Origin: Candidatus Gastranaerophilales bacterium
GTDB taxonomy: Bacteria; Cyanobacteriota; Vampirovibrionia; Gastranaerophilales; Gastranaerophilaceae
Direction of reading: 5' to 3'
Assembly: GCA_944325005.1 (NCBI GenBank)
Contig: CALUYO010000010.1
Coordinates: forward strand, 1 to 55,559
DNA length: 55,559 nt
Part shown: in pieces, positions 36,839-44,908 of the stretch
Layout: the number at the start of each line of letters is the position of its first letter
Numbering within the stretch: the first letter of the stretch is position 1
Notes under the pieces: model-generated
Told to the model about the DNA's origin: nothing
Databases searched by the model: none
The model's input: only the letters and a program-made list of their open reading frames with translations
Translations under genes and position numbers: made by a program

Positions 36839-38170
36839 ATGAGAAAACCGATTGTAGCAATTGTAGGGCGCCCGAATGTGGGCAAATCAACTTTTGTAAA
36901 CCGTCTTATAGGAACAAGAAATTCTATAGTCGACGATTTGCCAGGGGTCACGCGTGACAGAATTTATTTTGATGTAGAATGGCAGAACAAAATCTTTACA
37001 GTAATTGACACAGGAGGAATAATTCCCGGCGATGAAGATGAAATTATGCTTTCTATTTTTGATCAGGCAAAAATAGCCTGCGAAGAGGCCGATAAAATAA
37101 TTTTTATTGTCGATGGAAAAGAAGGGGTTAACCCTATAGATTACGATATTGCAAACATTTTAAGACAATCTAAAAAACCTGTTTTCCTTGCGGTAAATAA
37201 ATCCGACAACCCAGAATCCTTAATGATGGTAAATGATTTTTATTCTCTTGCAATAGGTGAACCTGTCGGTATTTCAGCTCTTCACGGTTCAGGTGGTGTA
37301 GGGGATCTTCTCGATATGGTTACTGAAGATTTTCCAAGAGATATTGAACAGGAAGATGATGAGACAATTAAAATTGCAATTGTAGGCAGACCTAATGCCG
37401 GAAAATCATCCATTGTTAATGCTTTGTTAAATGAAAACAGAGTGATTGTATCGGATGTTTCAGGTACAACACGTGACAGCATAGACAGCTCAATAACTTA
37501 CAAAGACAGAGAATTTATTATTGTAGATACGGCAGGAATAAGAAAAAAATCAAAAGTTGACTGGGGTGTTGAAAAATTTGCAGTTGACAGAGCAATCCGC
37601 TCCATCAGAGACTGCGATGTTGCGCTCCTTGTAATTGATGCGACACAGGGGATATCCGATCAGGATAAAAAAATTGCATCTATTATAACAGAAGCCGGTA
37701 AGGGATTAATTATAGCCATAAACAAGTGGGATTTGATTGAAGATAAAAATTCAAACACAATTAATCAGTACAACAAAAAACTCGCTAATGATATTCCATT
37801 TTTAGAATATGCGCCTAAAATTTATATTTCAGCAGTTACAAAACAACGGCTGCATCAAATTTTCACAGAAGCTGAAAAGGTTTACACCGAATGCACAAAA
37901 CGTATTTCTACGGGTCTTTTAAATAAAATTATAAAAGAAGCCTATATGCTTAATCCGCCTGCATCATCGAAAGGGAAACGGCTTAAAATTATGTACGTTA
38001 CCCAAACAGGTATTCAGCCGCCGCATATCGTAATCTTTGCTAATAACGCAGATTTGATGAAAGACCATTATAAACGTTATATTGAAAATAAACTGCGTGA
38101 AGCTTTCGGATTTTTCGGAACACCTATAAAGCTTTCTGTCAGAGAACGCTCAGATAAGGATAAAAAATAA
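36839..38170 (+). CDS. der: Double-GTPase ribosome-assembly factor Der/EngA
   Basis: The 443-aa protein has two GTPase domains, GRPNVGKSTFVN (about 8-19) with DTGG and NKSD, and GRPNAGKSSIVN (about 183-194) with DTAGIRKKS and NKWD, then a KH-like C-terminal domain (GKRLKIMYVTQ). It acts in 50S assembly. No SD; TATAAT with TGA ahead lies 6 nt before the ATG, so it is probably leaderless. Confidence 0.97.
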   Translation: MRKPIVAIVGRPNVGKSTFVNRLIGTRNSIVDDLPGVTRDRIYFDVEWQNKIFTVIDTGGIIPGDEDEIMLSIFDQAKIACEEADKIIFIVDGKEGVNPIDYDIANILRQSKKPVFLAVNKSDNPESLMMVNDFYSLAIGEPVGISALHGSGGVGDLLDMVTEDFPRDIEQEDDETIKIAIVGRPNAGKSSIVNALLNENRVIVSDVSGTTRDSIDSSITYKDREFIIVDTAGIRKKSKVDWGVEKFAVDRAIRSIRDCDVALLVIDATQGISDQDKKIASIITEAGKGLIIAINKWDLIEDKNSNTINQYNKKLANDIPFLEYAPKIYISAVTKQRLHQIFTEAEKVYTECTKRISTGLLNKIIKEAYMLNPPASSKGKRLKIMYVTQTGIQPPHIVIFANNADLMKDHYKRYIENKLREAFGFFGTPIKLSVRERSDKDKK

Positions 38171-38192
38171 AAGAGGTTTAAAAACCTCTTTT
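38169..38192. terminator. Terminator between der and small minus-strand gene
   Basis: AAAAGAGGTTT and AAACCTCTTTT, 10-11 bp stem, at the end of der. It overlaps the last codon of the minus-strand small ORF. Confidence 0.8.
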
Positions 38193-38343
38193 ATTCTTCT
38201 AATAAACTAATAAAATTAATATCTTCAAACTTTTCTATTTTGGTTTCATCTATACTTAATTTATATTTTTCCAAAATTTCATCAGTTAAACAAATCTCTT
38301 CACAATCAAAAAATTCTTCAATCCGGGGTTGTTTTTTTCTCAT
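38191..38343 (-). CDS. Small acidic protein of 50 aa
   Basis: The minus strand has AAAGGAG 10 nt before an ATG at 38343, and the frame runs 50 codons: MRKKQPRIEEFFDCEEICLT, then DEILEKYKLSIDETKIEKF and DINFISLLEE. It is acidic and helical. It begins 19 nt downstream of the 119-aa gene on the same strand, so they are likely cotranscribed. Family unknown. Confidence 0.6.
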   Translation of the reverse strand: MRKKQPRIEEFFDCEEICLTDEILEKYKLSIDETKIEKFEDINFISLLEE

Positions 38344-38361
38344 AAAATTAAATGCTCCTTT

Positions 38362-38721
38362 TTAATTAAACGCTTCTGATACGTAACCAATCATTTCATC
38401 AAACATATTCTGTAAGGGTAAAGTAATATCTGCCATAGCTTCCTGCTGAATTTGTGCGAGTTTATTATCAAGAGTTTCAGGCTGTTTAACTTCAATTGCT
38501 TCAAGTCTGCCTTCCTCAAGCTGATGAAGTAAATCTCGTGAAAAATCCGCAGTATTTCTCAATGATGATAAAATAGCACAATCAATTCTGAACAACTCTA
38601 CGGAACTCAACTCACTGCTAAGCATTCTCTCCATTGCGTCAATGTCATTAATATCTCTCATAATGCCATTGGCAAGTGTGTTACAGTCAGTGACCATAAC
38701 ATTTTCAGTTTTTGAATCCAT
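38362..38721 (-). CDS. Helical protein, unknown
   Basis: The 119-aa product begins MDSKTENVMVTDCNTLANGI and is helical throughout (DAMERMLSSELSSVELFR; AQIQQEAMADITLPLQNMF). SD GGAGGT, about 9 nt from ATG, is strong. There is no signal peptide and no known family. It forms a unit with the 50-aa gene and is the last gene before the origin region. Confidence 0.6.
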   Translation of the reverse strand: MDSKTENVMVTDCNTLANGIMRDINDIDAMERMLSSELSSVELFRIDCAILSSLRNTADFSRDLLHQLEEGRLEAIEVKQPETLDNKLAQIQQEAMADITLPLQNMFDEMIGYVSEAFN

Positions 38722-39063
38722 TTAAAATTTTACCTCCAATTAACTATTGTCCTGCCAGTAAATTTAATCTCGGTAATTTTTTTCAAAAACTTTAATAAAA
38801 AGAATGTTTTGTTACATTATGTTTACAAATGCTCAAAAAAGCACTAAATAAAACTATTTCCCTTCCCCCGAAAAAGAAAGTCTCGTCATTTGACAAGACT
38901 TATAAATATACATTTACCCCACATTCTTTATACCACAAAGTATTTTTTTTGTCAAGCTTTTTATTAATTAAAAAATCTTAAAATTTTAATGAAGAAGGAA
39001 AAATTATAAACGATATTGCAACAGAAGGCATGATTGCAATTTTACGCGCACTTGGTGTTTGCC
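38722..39063. other. Intergenic region left of the origin
   Basis: It contains an imperfect hairpin AAGTCT...AGACTT (about 38877-38902) and a short open segment ending at 39069 (about 25 codons, IINDIATEGMIAILRALGV) without start signals, which may be a gene remnant. Nothing else is supported. Confidence 0.35.
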
Positions 39064-39426
39064 AGTAGAAAACTTGTTGGTTTATTGTAGAAAAGTTTGT
39101 ATAAAATGGTAGAAAATTCATGAGTTTTCTACAGTTTTTTTATACGAAAAAAGTTTTCTACAAAAACTATATTATTATTAACAAGTTTTCTACAAAATAA
39201 TCTACAAAGAAAATTCAGTAATAACAATAGTTTCAACCACTTTTCTACAAATATTAACAGTTTATTATTATTATTAAATTTATAATTATATTTATTAATA
39301 TAATAATTAATATAACTTTAATTGTTTAAAACTTAAAAAAGTAAAGTTTTTGTATTATTTTATTTTATTTAAGTTTTTAATTGATATAATTTTATTATAA
39401 AAAAAATTAATCGGGAGTAGAAAATT
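39064..39426. other. oriC: Probable chromosomal replication origin (oriC) upstream of dnaN
   Basis: TTTTCTACA occurs at 39125-39133, 39154-39162, 39186-39194 and 39241-39249, and its complement TGTAGAAAA at 39086-39094. One-mismatch copies lie at 39064-39072 and 39108-39116. This is eight-fold clustering of a 9-mer one base from TTTTCCACA, the DnaA-box type of cyanobacteria. An almost pure A/T stretch (about 39255-39410) follows, suitable as unwinding element, then dnaN. Cluster, DUE and dnaN together support oriC. dnaA is not adjacent. Confidence 0.75.
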
Positions 39427-40548
39427 ATGAAATTTATCGTAAAAAAAGAGGATTTATATAACGGTATAAAAATAGTTGAAAGAGCTACATCAATGAAGGC
39501 TTTACAGCCGGTGCTTTTAAATATTCTTATTGAAACAATTGATAAAGGAACAATCAAACTTGTTGCAACAGATCTAGATTTGACAGTAATTGCAGAAGTT
39601 GATGCTCAAGTTGAGGAAGAAGGAAAAATTACACTTCCTTCAAAAACTCTCAATGAAATAGTTTCAAAGCTCGGCGACAAATTAATTACATTTGAAATGA
39701 ATGAGGGAGAAACATCCGTAAATATTACCTGTCAGAATTCAAAATTTGATATCATCGGTATTTCGGCTTCAGAATTTCCTCCTGAATTTTCAACAATTGA
39801 TGTAAAGGAAGAAGAAGGTTTTGAAATTGCGATAAGACCTTTTGTAAAAGCTGTAAAGCAGGCAGGTTTTGCAGCTGCAAGCTATGAAACAAGCAACCTG
39901 TTATCAGGTATTGTATGTGATATTTCAGAAAATATAATGGAAATAGCATCTACTGATGGAAACCGTCTTGCAAGAGTGCGCGAAACTATTGACAATAAAG
40001 ATAATCATTCTAAACAGCTAATTATTCCTTCAAAAACTTTGAATGAATTTATAAAAATGAGCGGTTTTATAGATGAAGATACTGTAAAAATTTACACTGA
40101 AAAATCTAAAATTATAATAAAATCAGAAAAGACAACGACAATTTCAAGGCTTCTTGATGGTCAATTCCCGAAATATAATCAGCTTATTCCAAAAGAAAGC
40201 CCGAAAGAAGCTCTTGTAAATGTTTCTCAGATGACCTCTGCATTAGAACGTGTGTCAATTATGGTTAATGAAAAAACAAGTATTGTAAAACTTGAATTCA
40301 GCCATAATACCTTAAAATTGACAGCTGATACACCGGATTCTGGAAAATCAGAAGAAAGCATTGATATTGATTATGCCGGAGACGATCTTGCTATTGCGTT
40401 TAACTATAAATTTGTTTTGGAAGCATTGAAAAATATAGATTCCGATGAGGTTAAAATCGGATTGAATACACCGCTTTCAGCAACAATGTTTAAGCCGAAC
40501 AGCGATGAAGATTATGTTTGTTTAATAATGCCTGTTCAGATCAGGTAA
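39427..40548 (+). CDS. dnaN: DNA polymerase III beta subunit (sliding clamp)
   Basis: The 373-aa protein forms the ring that holds the polymerase on DNA. The three clamp domains are recognisable: MKFIVKKEDLYNGIKIVERA, the central FDIIGISASEFPP and ASTDGNRLARVR, and the C-terminal DSDEVKIGLNTPLSATMF...YVCLIMPVQIR. The end with MPVQIR is typical. SD CGGGAG precedes the ATG. It lies directly right of the origin-like region. Confidence 0.96.
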   Translation: MKFIVKKEDLYNGIKIVERATSMKALQPVLLNILIETIDKGTIKLVATDLDLTVIAEVDAQVEEEGKITLPSKTLNEIVSKLGDKLITFEMNEGETSVNITCQNSKFDIIGISASEFPPEFSTIDVKEEEGFEIAIRPFVKAVKQAGFAAASYETSNLLSGIVCDISENIMEIASTDGNRLARVRETIDNKDNHSKQLIIPSKTLNEFIKMSGFIDEDTVKIYTEKSKIIIKSEKTTTISRLLDGQFPKYNQLIPKESPKEALVNVSQMTSALERVSIMVNEKTSIVKLEFSHNTLKLTADTPDSGKSEESIDIDYAGDDLAIAFNYKFVLEALKNIDSDEVKIGLNTPLSATMFKPNSDEDYVCLIMPVQIR

Positions 40549-40575
40549 TTTAAATAAATAAAATCAAATAATGCG

Positions 40576-40606
40576 GAGCGGATTTATTATCCGCTCTGTT
40601 TTTTTA
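40576..40606 (+). terminator. Terminator after dnaN
   Basis: GAGCGGAT (40576-40583) and ATCCGCTC (40589-40596) form a stem followed by TGTTTTTTTA. Confidence 0.88.
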
Positions 40607-40900
40607 TTCTTGCACATATTCCCAGTGAAAGCCGTATGCTGTCTTTTTTTTCTTCTTACATACATCTTTAATGGCACTGTACGCTGTATAGCTATGTGCA
40701 ATTCCTTTTTTTAAAAGGTATTCAATATCGCTAAAAGTTTTTTCGTTAACCCTGTAAGTTCCGGTCAAATTTTCGTTATAAATTAATCTGATAACAAAAG
40801 GTGATTTTTTTTGATTGTGAAAATGCTTGTATAATGTGTGTATATTGAATTTTTGATAATTCAGATTTGGTAGAAAGAAACAATAAAAAAATCCATAATT
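40604..40900 (-). pseudogene. 3' remnant of a protein gene with NUMOD-like end
   Basis: The minus strand is open from a stop near 40901 to TAA at 40604 but has no ATG/GTG/TTG start. The clear protein-like part reads RLIYNENLTGTYRVNEKT, then FSDIEYLFKKGIAHSY and KKKTAYGFHWEYVQE. The last segment (AIKDVC...K-x-AYGFHWEYV) resembles DNA-binding modules of homing endonucleases (NUMOD type). It is probably the 3' end of a truncated mobile-endonuclease gene. The assignment is tentative. Confidence 0.4.
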
Positions 40901-40906
40901 TTATAT

Positions 40907-41122
40907 ATGGCTAAATCTGATTTAAAAAAGCTTGGCAAAAATATCAAATTTCTGCGAAAGACCAAAGGTTTGTCGCAGGAAAAATTAGCTGAAATAATAA
41001 ACAGAAGCCGAAATTATGTTGGTATGATTGAACGTGCAGAAGTTAACACTCCTATTGATACTCTGTTTGATATTGCTAAAGCTTTGCATTCTGATATCAA
41101 GAACTATTTAGTTAAGTTATAG
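40907..41122 (+). CDS. XRE-type HTH regulator, small (locus 4a)
   Basis: The 71-aa protein is a Cro/C1 HTH: LGKNIKFLRKTKGLSQEKLAEIINRSRNYVGMIERAEVNTPIDTLFDIAKAL. It has no SD; CATAAT lies 7 nt before the ATG. It precedes another HTH gene by 46 nt, with two palindromes in the gap; the first begins inside its own stop codon. Confidence 0.87.
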   Translation: MAKSDLKKLGKNIKFLRKTKGLSQEKLAEIINRSRNYVGMIERAEVNTPIDTLFDIAKALHSDIKNYLVKL

Positions 41123-41167
41123 GACATGTATGTCCTATATTTATAATAATATCAACTATTATAAATA
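41119..41167. promoter_or_regulatory. Two adjacent palindromes between HTH genes 4a and 4b
   Basis: ATAGGACAT-GT-ATGTCCTAT (41119-41138) is directly followed by TATTTATAATA (41138-41148), 8 nt, TATTATAAATA (41157-41167). The second includes TATTAT, 6 nt before the ATG of 4b, so binding would block its promoter. The 11-bp arms are identical to those in the 32345-32386 operator. Confidence 0.75.
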
Positions 41168-41168
41168 A

Positions 41169-41444
41169 ATGCAATATACCAATGAAAAAATTATCTGTTT
41201 GAATCAAGCTTTGGCTGAAGTTGTAAGAACTTTGCGAATAGAGCGAACTGGTTTATCTGTTAATAAATTTGGTGAAAGCTATGGAATTGAGAAAAATAAT
41301 ATTTTACGTATCGAAAAGGCTAATGGATATTGCAAATTAATTACAATATGGCAAATAGCTAATGCATTCGGGTTGAAATTTTCAGAATTTATTGGATATG
41401 TTGAAGAAAAACTTGGTGATGATTTTACATTAATTGATGAATAA
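41169..41444 (+). CDS. XRE-type HTH regulator, small (locus 4b)
   Basis: The 91-aa protein has an HTH: LAEVVRTLRIERTGLSVNKFGESYGIEKNNILRIEKANGYCKLITIWQIANAFG (about 15-68), with an acidic end KLGDDFTLIDE. It is probably leaderless (TATTAT, 6 nt, ATG). Palindromes upstream suggest autoregulation or control by 4a. Confidence 0.82.
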   Translation: MQYTNEKIICLNQALAEVVRTLRIERTGLSVNKFGESYGIEKNNILRIEKANGYCKLITIWQIANAFGLKFSEFIGYVEEKLGDDFTLIDE

Positions 41445-41487
41445 AACTAGACAAATTAATGCAAAACCTGAGTGGTGGGTAAAGCGG

Positions 41488-42345
41488 CTACGCTTTAATG
41501 GAAAAGTAAACCTCTTTTAGACGTTTTTTGCTGATGTGTGTGTAAAGCTGGGTTGTTGAAACATTACTGTGCCCGAGAAGCTCTTGCACAACTCTTAAGT
41601 CTGCCCCGTTTTCAAGCAAATGTGTGGCAAACGTGTGTCTTAAAGTATGCGGAGAAATTGATTTGTGCAGTCTTTTCCCGCTTTCGTGAATGAATGTGTA
41701 AACCTCCTGCCGTGTAACCTGTTTTCCATGCTCGTTAATCAGCAGGTATTTTGATTGTTTGTTATATTTTTGCAGATTGTAATCCCGTTCGGGTAAGAAA
41801 TTTTTGATAGCTTTTACAGCTTTTTTGCCGAGAGGAACAATTCTGTCTTTAGAACCTTTGCCCGTGCATTCAAGGTATTTTGAATTCAGGTTGTAGTCTG
41901 TAATTTTGATATTAACCAGCTCTGAAACCCTGAGCCCGCATCCATATAAAAGTTCAACTATTACCTTCTGAATTTTTGTCAAATTTTGATTTAACAGATT
42001 ATTTATTTCCTCAACTGTCATAACTTTTGGAAGTTTTTGCGGAACTTTCGGCTGCTCAAGAGTGAGGGCAGGATTTGATTTTATAACTTCATTAATACAA
42101 GCCCATTTGAAAAATCCGCGCAATGAGGCAATTTTTCTCATAATGCTGGTTGGTGAAAAGTGTTTTTCATGTAAATTTCTTATGTATGAATTTATCTGTG
42201 TTCTTTTTATTTCAGAAACATCAATATCGCCGCAGAAATCAAAAAATCCGCTTAAATCTCTCCTGTAAGCTTCAAGAGTATTTTCAGCCAGACCTTTTTC
42301 TATCTCCAGAAATTCAAGATATTCAGAAAGAATTTGAGTGTTCAT
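41488..42345 (-). CDS. Xer-type tyrosine recombinase (second of two)
   Basis: The 285-aa protein has the N-terminal domain (EYLEFLEIEKGLAENTLEAYRRDL) and catalytic residues: Arg in GCGLRVSELVNI, Lys near GKGSKDR, HTLRHTFATHL, and GHSNVSTTQLYTH with His and Tyr. It pairs with 12608-13522 as the likely XerC/XerD set for dimer resolution at dif. No SD; TAAAAT lies 6 nt before the ATG, so it is probably leaderless. Confidence 0.88.
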   Translation of the reverse strand: MNTQILSEYLEFLEIEKGLAENTLEAYRRDLSGFFDFCGDIDVSEIKRTQINSYIRNLHEKHFSPTSIMRKIASLRGFFKWACINEVIKSNPALTLEQPKVPQKLPKVMTVEEINNLLNQNLTKIQKVIVELLYGCGLRVSELVNIKITDYNLNSKYLECTGKGSKDRIVPLGKKAVKAIKNFLPERDYNLQKYNKQSKYLLINEHGKQVTRQEVYTFIHESGKRLHKSISPHTLRHTFATHLLENGADLRVVQELLGHSNVSTTQLYTHISKKRLKEVYFSIKA

Positions 42346-42456
42346 ATACTGATTTTACTACATATTTCGTTTAATGACATTCAGCGTTTATATGATATAA
42401 TTTAAATGAACAAAATTTTATTTTTGTCGTTCTATATATGTAGAAGGAGAAAAAAG

Positions 42457-42939
42457 ATGAAAAAATTATTATCAATATTAATGGTATTTGGTATGTTTTT
42501 AACAACAGGTTTGCGGGCTTTTGCAGATGATTCTCAAGAGGCTTTAAAGTTTTTTAACAGTTACGTAGCAGCGGCAAATTCATACAATCCCGTTATAACA
42601 ACACTATATTCACCGAATGCAAAAATAATCAGGCAGGTTGTAAAACCCGATGGCGGACTTGTTGATGTAAATACAAATACCGCAACTTATATCAAACAAA
42701 TGAAACTCGGTCAGGCAGGCGCCAAAATGAGAGGTTATAAAAATACTTATACAAACATTTCTGTAGCATCGCTTGGCAACGGAGCTTATAAAATCAGTTC
42801 TTTAAGACAGCCAAAAGGTGAAACTTATAAATTAAAAACTTATATGGTTGTAAAAAAAGTTAACGGAAAATGGCAGATTATTGAAGAAATGATGCAGACA
42901 AAAGAACAGATATTTCTAAAGTATGCAGATAAAAAATAA
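42457..42939 (+). CDS. Exported NTF2-like protein
   Basis: The 160-aa product has a signal peptide (MKKLLSILMVFGMFLTTGLRAFA). The mature part (EALKFFNSYVAAANSYNPVITTLYSPNAKI...VVKKVNGKWQIIEEMMQT) fits the NTF2-like/SnoaL cone fold: N-terminal helix with YN-like acidic stretch, then strands ending KVNGKWQI. ATG 42457 has AAGGAG. It is 8 nt from aroC but the functions appear unrelated. Confidence 0.65.
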   Translation: MKKLLSILMVFGMFLTTGLRAFADDSQEALKFFNSYVAAANSYNPVITTLYSPNAKIIRQVVKPDGGLVDVNTNTATYIKQMKLGQAGAKMRGYKNTYTNISVASLGNGAYKISSLRQPKGETYKLKTYMVVKKVNGKWQIIEEMMQTKEQIFLKYADKK

Positions 42940-42947
42940 AGAGGATT

Positions 42948-44006
42948 ATGCTTGATAAATTTAGATTTTTAACGGCCGGTGAAAGCCATGGAAAATGTTT
43001 AACGGCAATAATAGAAGGAATTCCCGCGGGGTTTGAAATAAACCCCGATTTTATAAACAATGAATTAAAGCGCCGTCAGGGCGGTTACGGACGCGGCGGA
43101 AGAATGAAAATTGAAACGGATACCATTGAAATAACATCCGGCGTTCGTTTTGGAAAAACTCTGGGGTCGCCTGTTACTCTTGTTATCCAAAATAAGGATT
43201 TTGAAAACTGGCGTAAAATTATGAGTACAACCCCTGAAGATTTTACTGATGAAAAATCTTTTACGAAGTTTCGCCCCGGGCATGCTGATTTTTCAGGCAG
43301 TGTTAAATATAATCAGACGGATTTGAGAAATATTCTTGAGCGTTCAAGTGCAAGAAAAACTGCTATAGAAGTTGCTGTAGGTGCTGTAGCAAAACAAATT
43401 CTTGCACAGTTTGGGATTACCTGTTCCTCAAAAATTTTGCAAATAGGAAATGGAAAAACAGAAGAAGAATTCCATTCAGAAATTGATAAAGCAAAAGATG
43501 CCGGCGATACTTTAGGCGGAAAGTTTGAAGTAATTTTTGAAAATCTTCCAATCGGGTTAGGGTCTTATGTTCACTGGGACAGAAAGCTTGACGGTAAAAT
43601 TGCTCAGGCGGTCATGAGTATTCCAGCCGTAAAATCAGTTTCAATCGGTAATCACCATGCTTATAAGATGTCTGGCAGCGAATTTCATGATCAGATGTAT
43701 CTTGATGAAAACGGTAAAATAGTCAGAAAAACCAATAATGCAGGAGGAATAGAAGGCGGAATGACAAATGGTGAGCCGGTTATTGTAACAGCGGTTATGA
43801 AACCGATTCCTACACTGAGAAAGCCTTTAAAAACTGTTGATATGAAGGATATGACAGAAACCGAAGCGCATTTTGAGCGTTCTGATACCTGTGCTGTTGA
43901 GGCTTGCTCAGTTGTTGCGGAAAACAGAATTGCATGTGTGCTTGTTGATGAATTTCTTATGAAGTTCGGAGGCGACAGCTTAACAGAAATTAAGAACAGG
44001 TTATAG
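42948..44006 (+). CDS. aroC: Chorismate synthase
   Basis: The 352-aa FMN-dependent enzyme makes chorismate from EPSP. Signatures are FLTAGESHGKCLTAIIEGIPAG, RRQGGYGRGGRM, RPGHADFSG, RSSARKTAIEVAVGAVAKQ and GGIEGGMTNGEPV. Length is normal. SD AAGAGGA precedes the ATG. It is not linked to aroK-aroB (18 kb apart). Confidence 0.97.
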   Translation: MLDKFRFLTAGESHGKCLTAIIEGIPAGFEINPDFINNELKRRQGGYGRGGRMKIETDTIEITSGVRFGKTLGSPVTLVIQNKDFENWRKIMSTTPEDFTDEKSFTKFRPGHADFSGSVKYNQTDLRNILERSSARKTAIEVAVGAVAKQILAQFGITCSSKILQIGNGKTEEEFHSEIDKAKDAGDTLGGKFEVIFENLPIGLGSYVHWDRKLDGKIAQAVMSIPAVKSVSIGNHHAYKMSGSEFHDQMYLDENGKIVRKTNNAGGIEGGMTNGEPVIVTAVMKPIPTLRKPLKTVDMKDMTETEAHFERSDTCAVEACSVVAENRIACVLVDEFLMKFGGDSLTEIKNRL

Positions 44007-44024
44007 TTTAAACTTTACAACGAA

Positions 44025-44044
44025 AATACTAACGTGATAGTATT
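44025..44044 (+). promoter_or_regulatory. Palindrome over the bioD-like promoter
   Basis: AATACTA (44025-44031) and TAGTATT (44038-44044) flank 6 nt. The right arm contains the -10 TAGTAT, preceded by TGA, 6 nt before the ATG at 44050. It may be an operator. Confidence 0.45.
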
Positions 44045-44049
44045 AGCTT

Positions 44050-44763
44050 ATGCTAGAGCTATTTGTTACAAGTGCAGATCAAAATCCTGATAAAATTTTT
44101 ATTACAGCCGGACTTACTGCCACAATGCAGAGTTTAGGCTATTCTACAGGTGTTTATAAGCCTGTGGAAGTCGGTGCGGTAAAAATTAACGGTTTTGTTC
44201 AATCTCATGACATAGCTTTTATAAAATTTATTGATCCGTATATCAAAACTTATTACTCTTATCTTCTTAAACAAAAATCTGCCCCTCTTCTTGCTGCAGC
44301 AGCTGAAAATATTATAATTGATAAAAATACCATATTACAGGATTTTCAACGCATTCAGGATGTAAACGAATGTTTAGTAGTTGACGGTGTATCTGGACTT
44401 GCAACTCCACTGGGAAAAGAATTTCTTGAAGAAGATATGATAAAAATACTTGATTTACCCTTATTAATGGCAATTTCCGCTAAAACATCAACGATTAATA
44501 ATATAATACTTTCAATTAATCATGCTGTGGAAAAAGGCATACAGTTCCGCGGTGTAATTCTCGGAAATTATCCGGAAAAACCTGATGATATGAATATTAA
44601 ATTAATGCCGCGCCTTATTGAAGAATATACTAATGTTAAAATTCTTGGAGTTCTTCCGTCATTTGACAGAAATTTAAATCCTAATGACCTTATTACAGAA
44701 ATATTAAACGGGGTTGATATTGAAGCAGTGTTTGATATTCAGATAGCAAAACTACAATTGTAA
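44050..44763 (+). CDS. Dethiobiotin synthetase-like protein with altered P-loop
   Basis: The 237-aa protein follows BioD: KIFITAGLTATMQSLGYSTGVYKPVEVGA, ECLVVDGVSGLATPL (matches VEGAGGLxxPL), FRGVILGNYP and ILGVLPSFDRN. But the family Walker A, G-T-D-T-x-V-G-K-T, is here SADQNPDKIFITAG: the GKT is absent. So ATP binding would have to differ, or the protein has another role in the BioD/CobB/Cob(II)yrinate fold group. No biotin genes are adjacent. It appears leaderless (TAGTAT, 6 nt, ATG). Confidence 0.7.
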   Translation: MLELFVTSADQNPDKIFITAGLTATMQSLGYSTGVYKPVEVGAVKINGFVQSHDIAFIKFIDPYIKTYYSYLLKQKSAPLLAAAAENIIIDKNTILQDFQRIQDVNECLVVDGVSGLATPLGKEFLEEDMIKILDLPLLMAISAKTSTINNIILSINHAVEKGIQFRGVILGNYPEKPDDMNIKLMPRLIEEYTNVKILGVLPSFDRNLNPNDLITEILNGVDIEAVFDIQIAKLQL

Positions 44764-44908
44764 CAAAAATGTAAACATGGCTTTTTTATTTATTAATGCA
44801 GGGTTATAATACATGAAAACTATCTCTGGAACATGTTATAAAGCAAAAATTTTTATTTTCATGTTTTATGTGAAATACCAAAAGTGTGCAATTGAAAGGT
44901 TAATATTT

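Noticed and set aside
38989-39069. Short open frame before the origin as a gene
   Set aside because: It has no start codon with SD and only about 25 codons; at best a remnant.
39064-39249. TTTTCTACA copies as CRISPR or simple repeats
   Set aside because: The copies are in both orientations with irregular spacing and no constant spacer length; this fits DnaA boxes.
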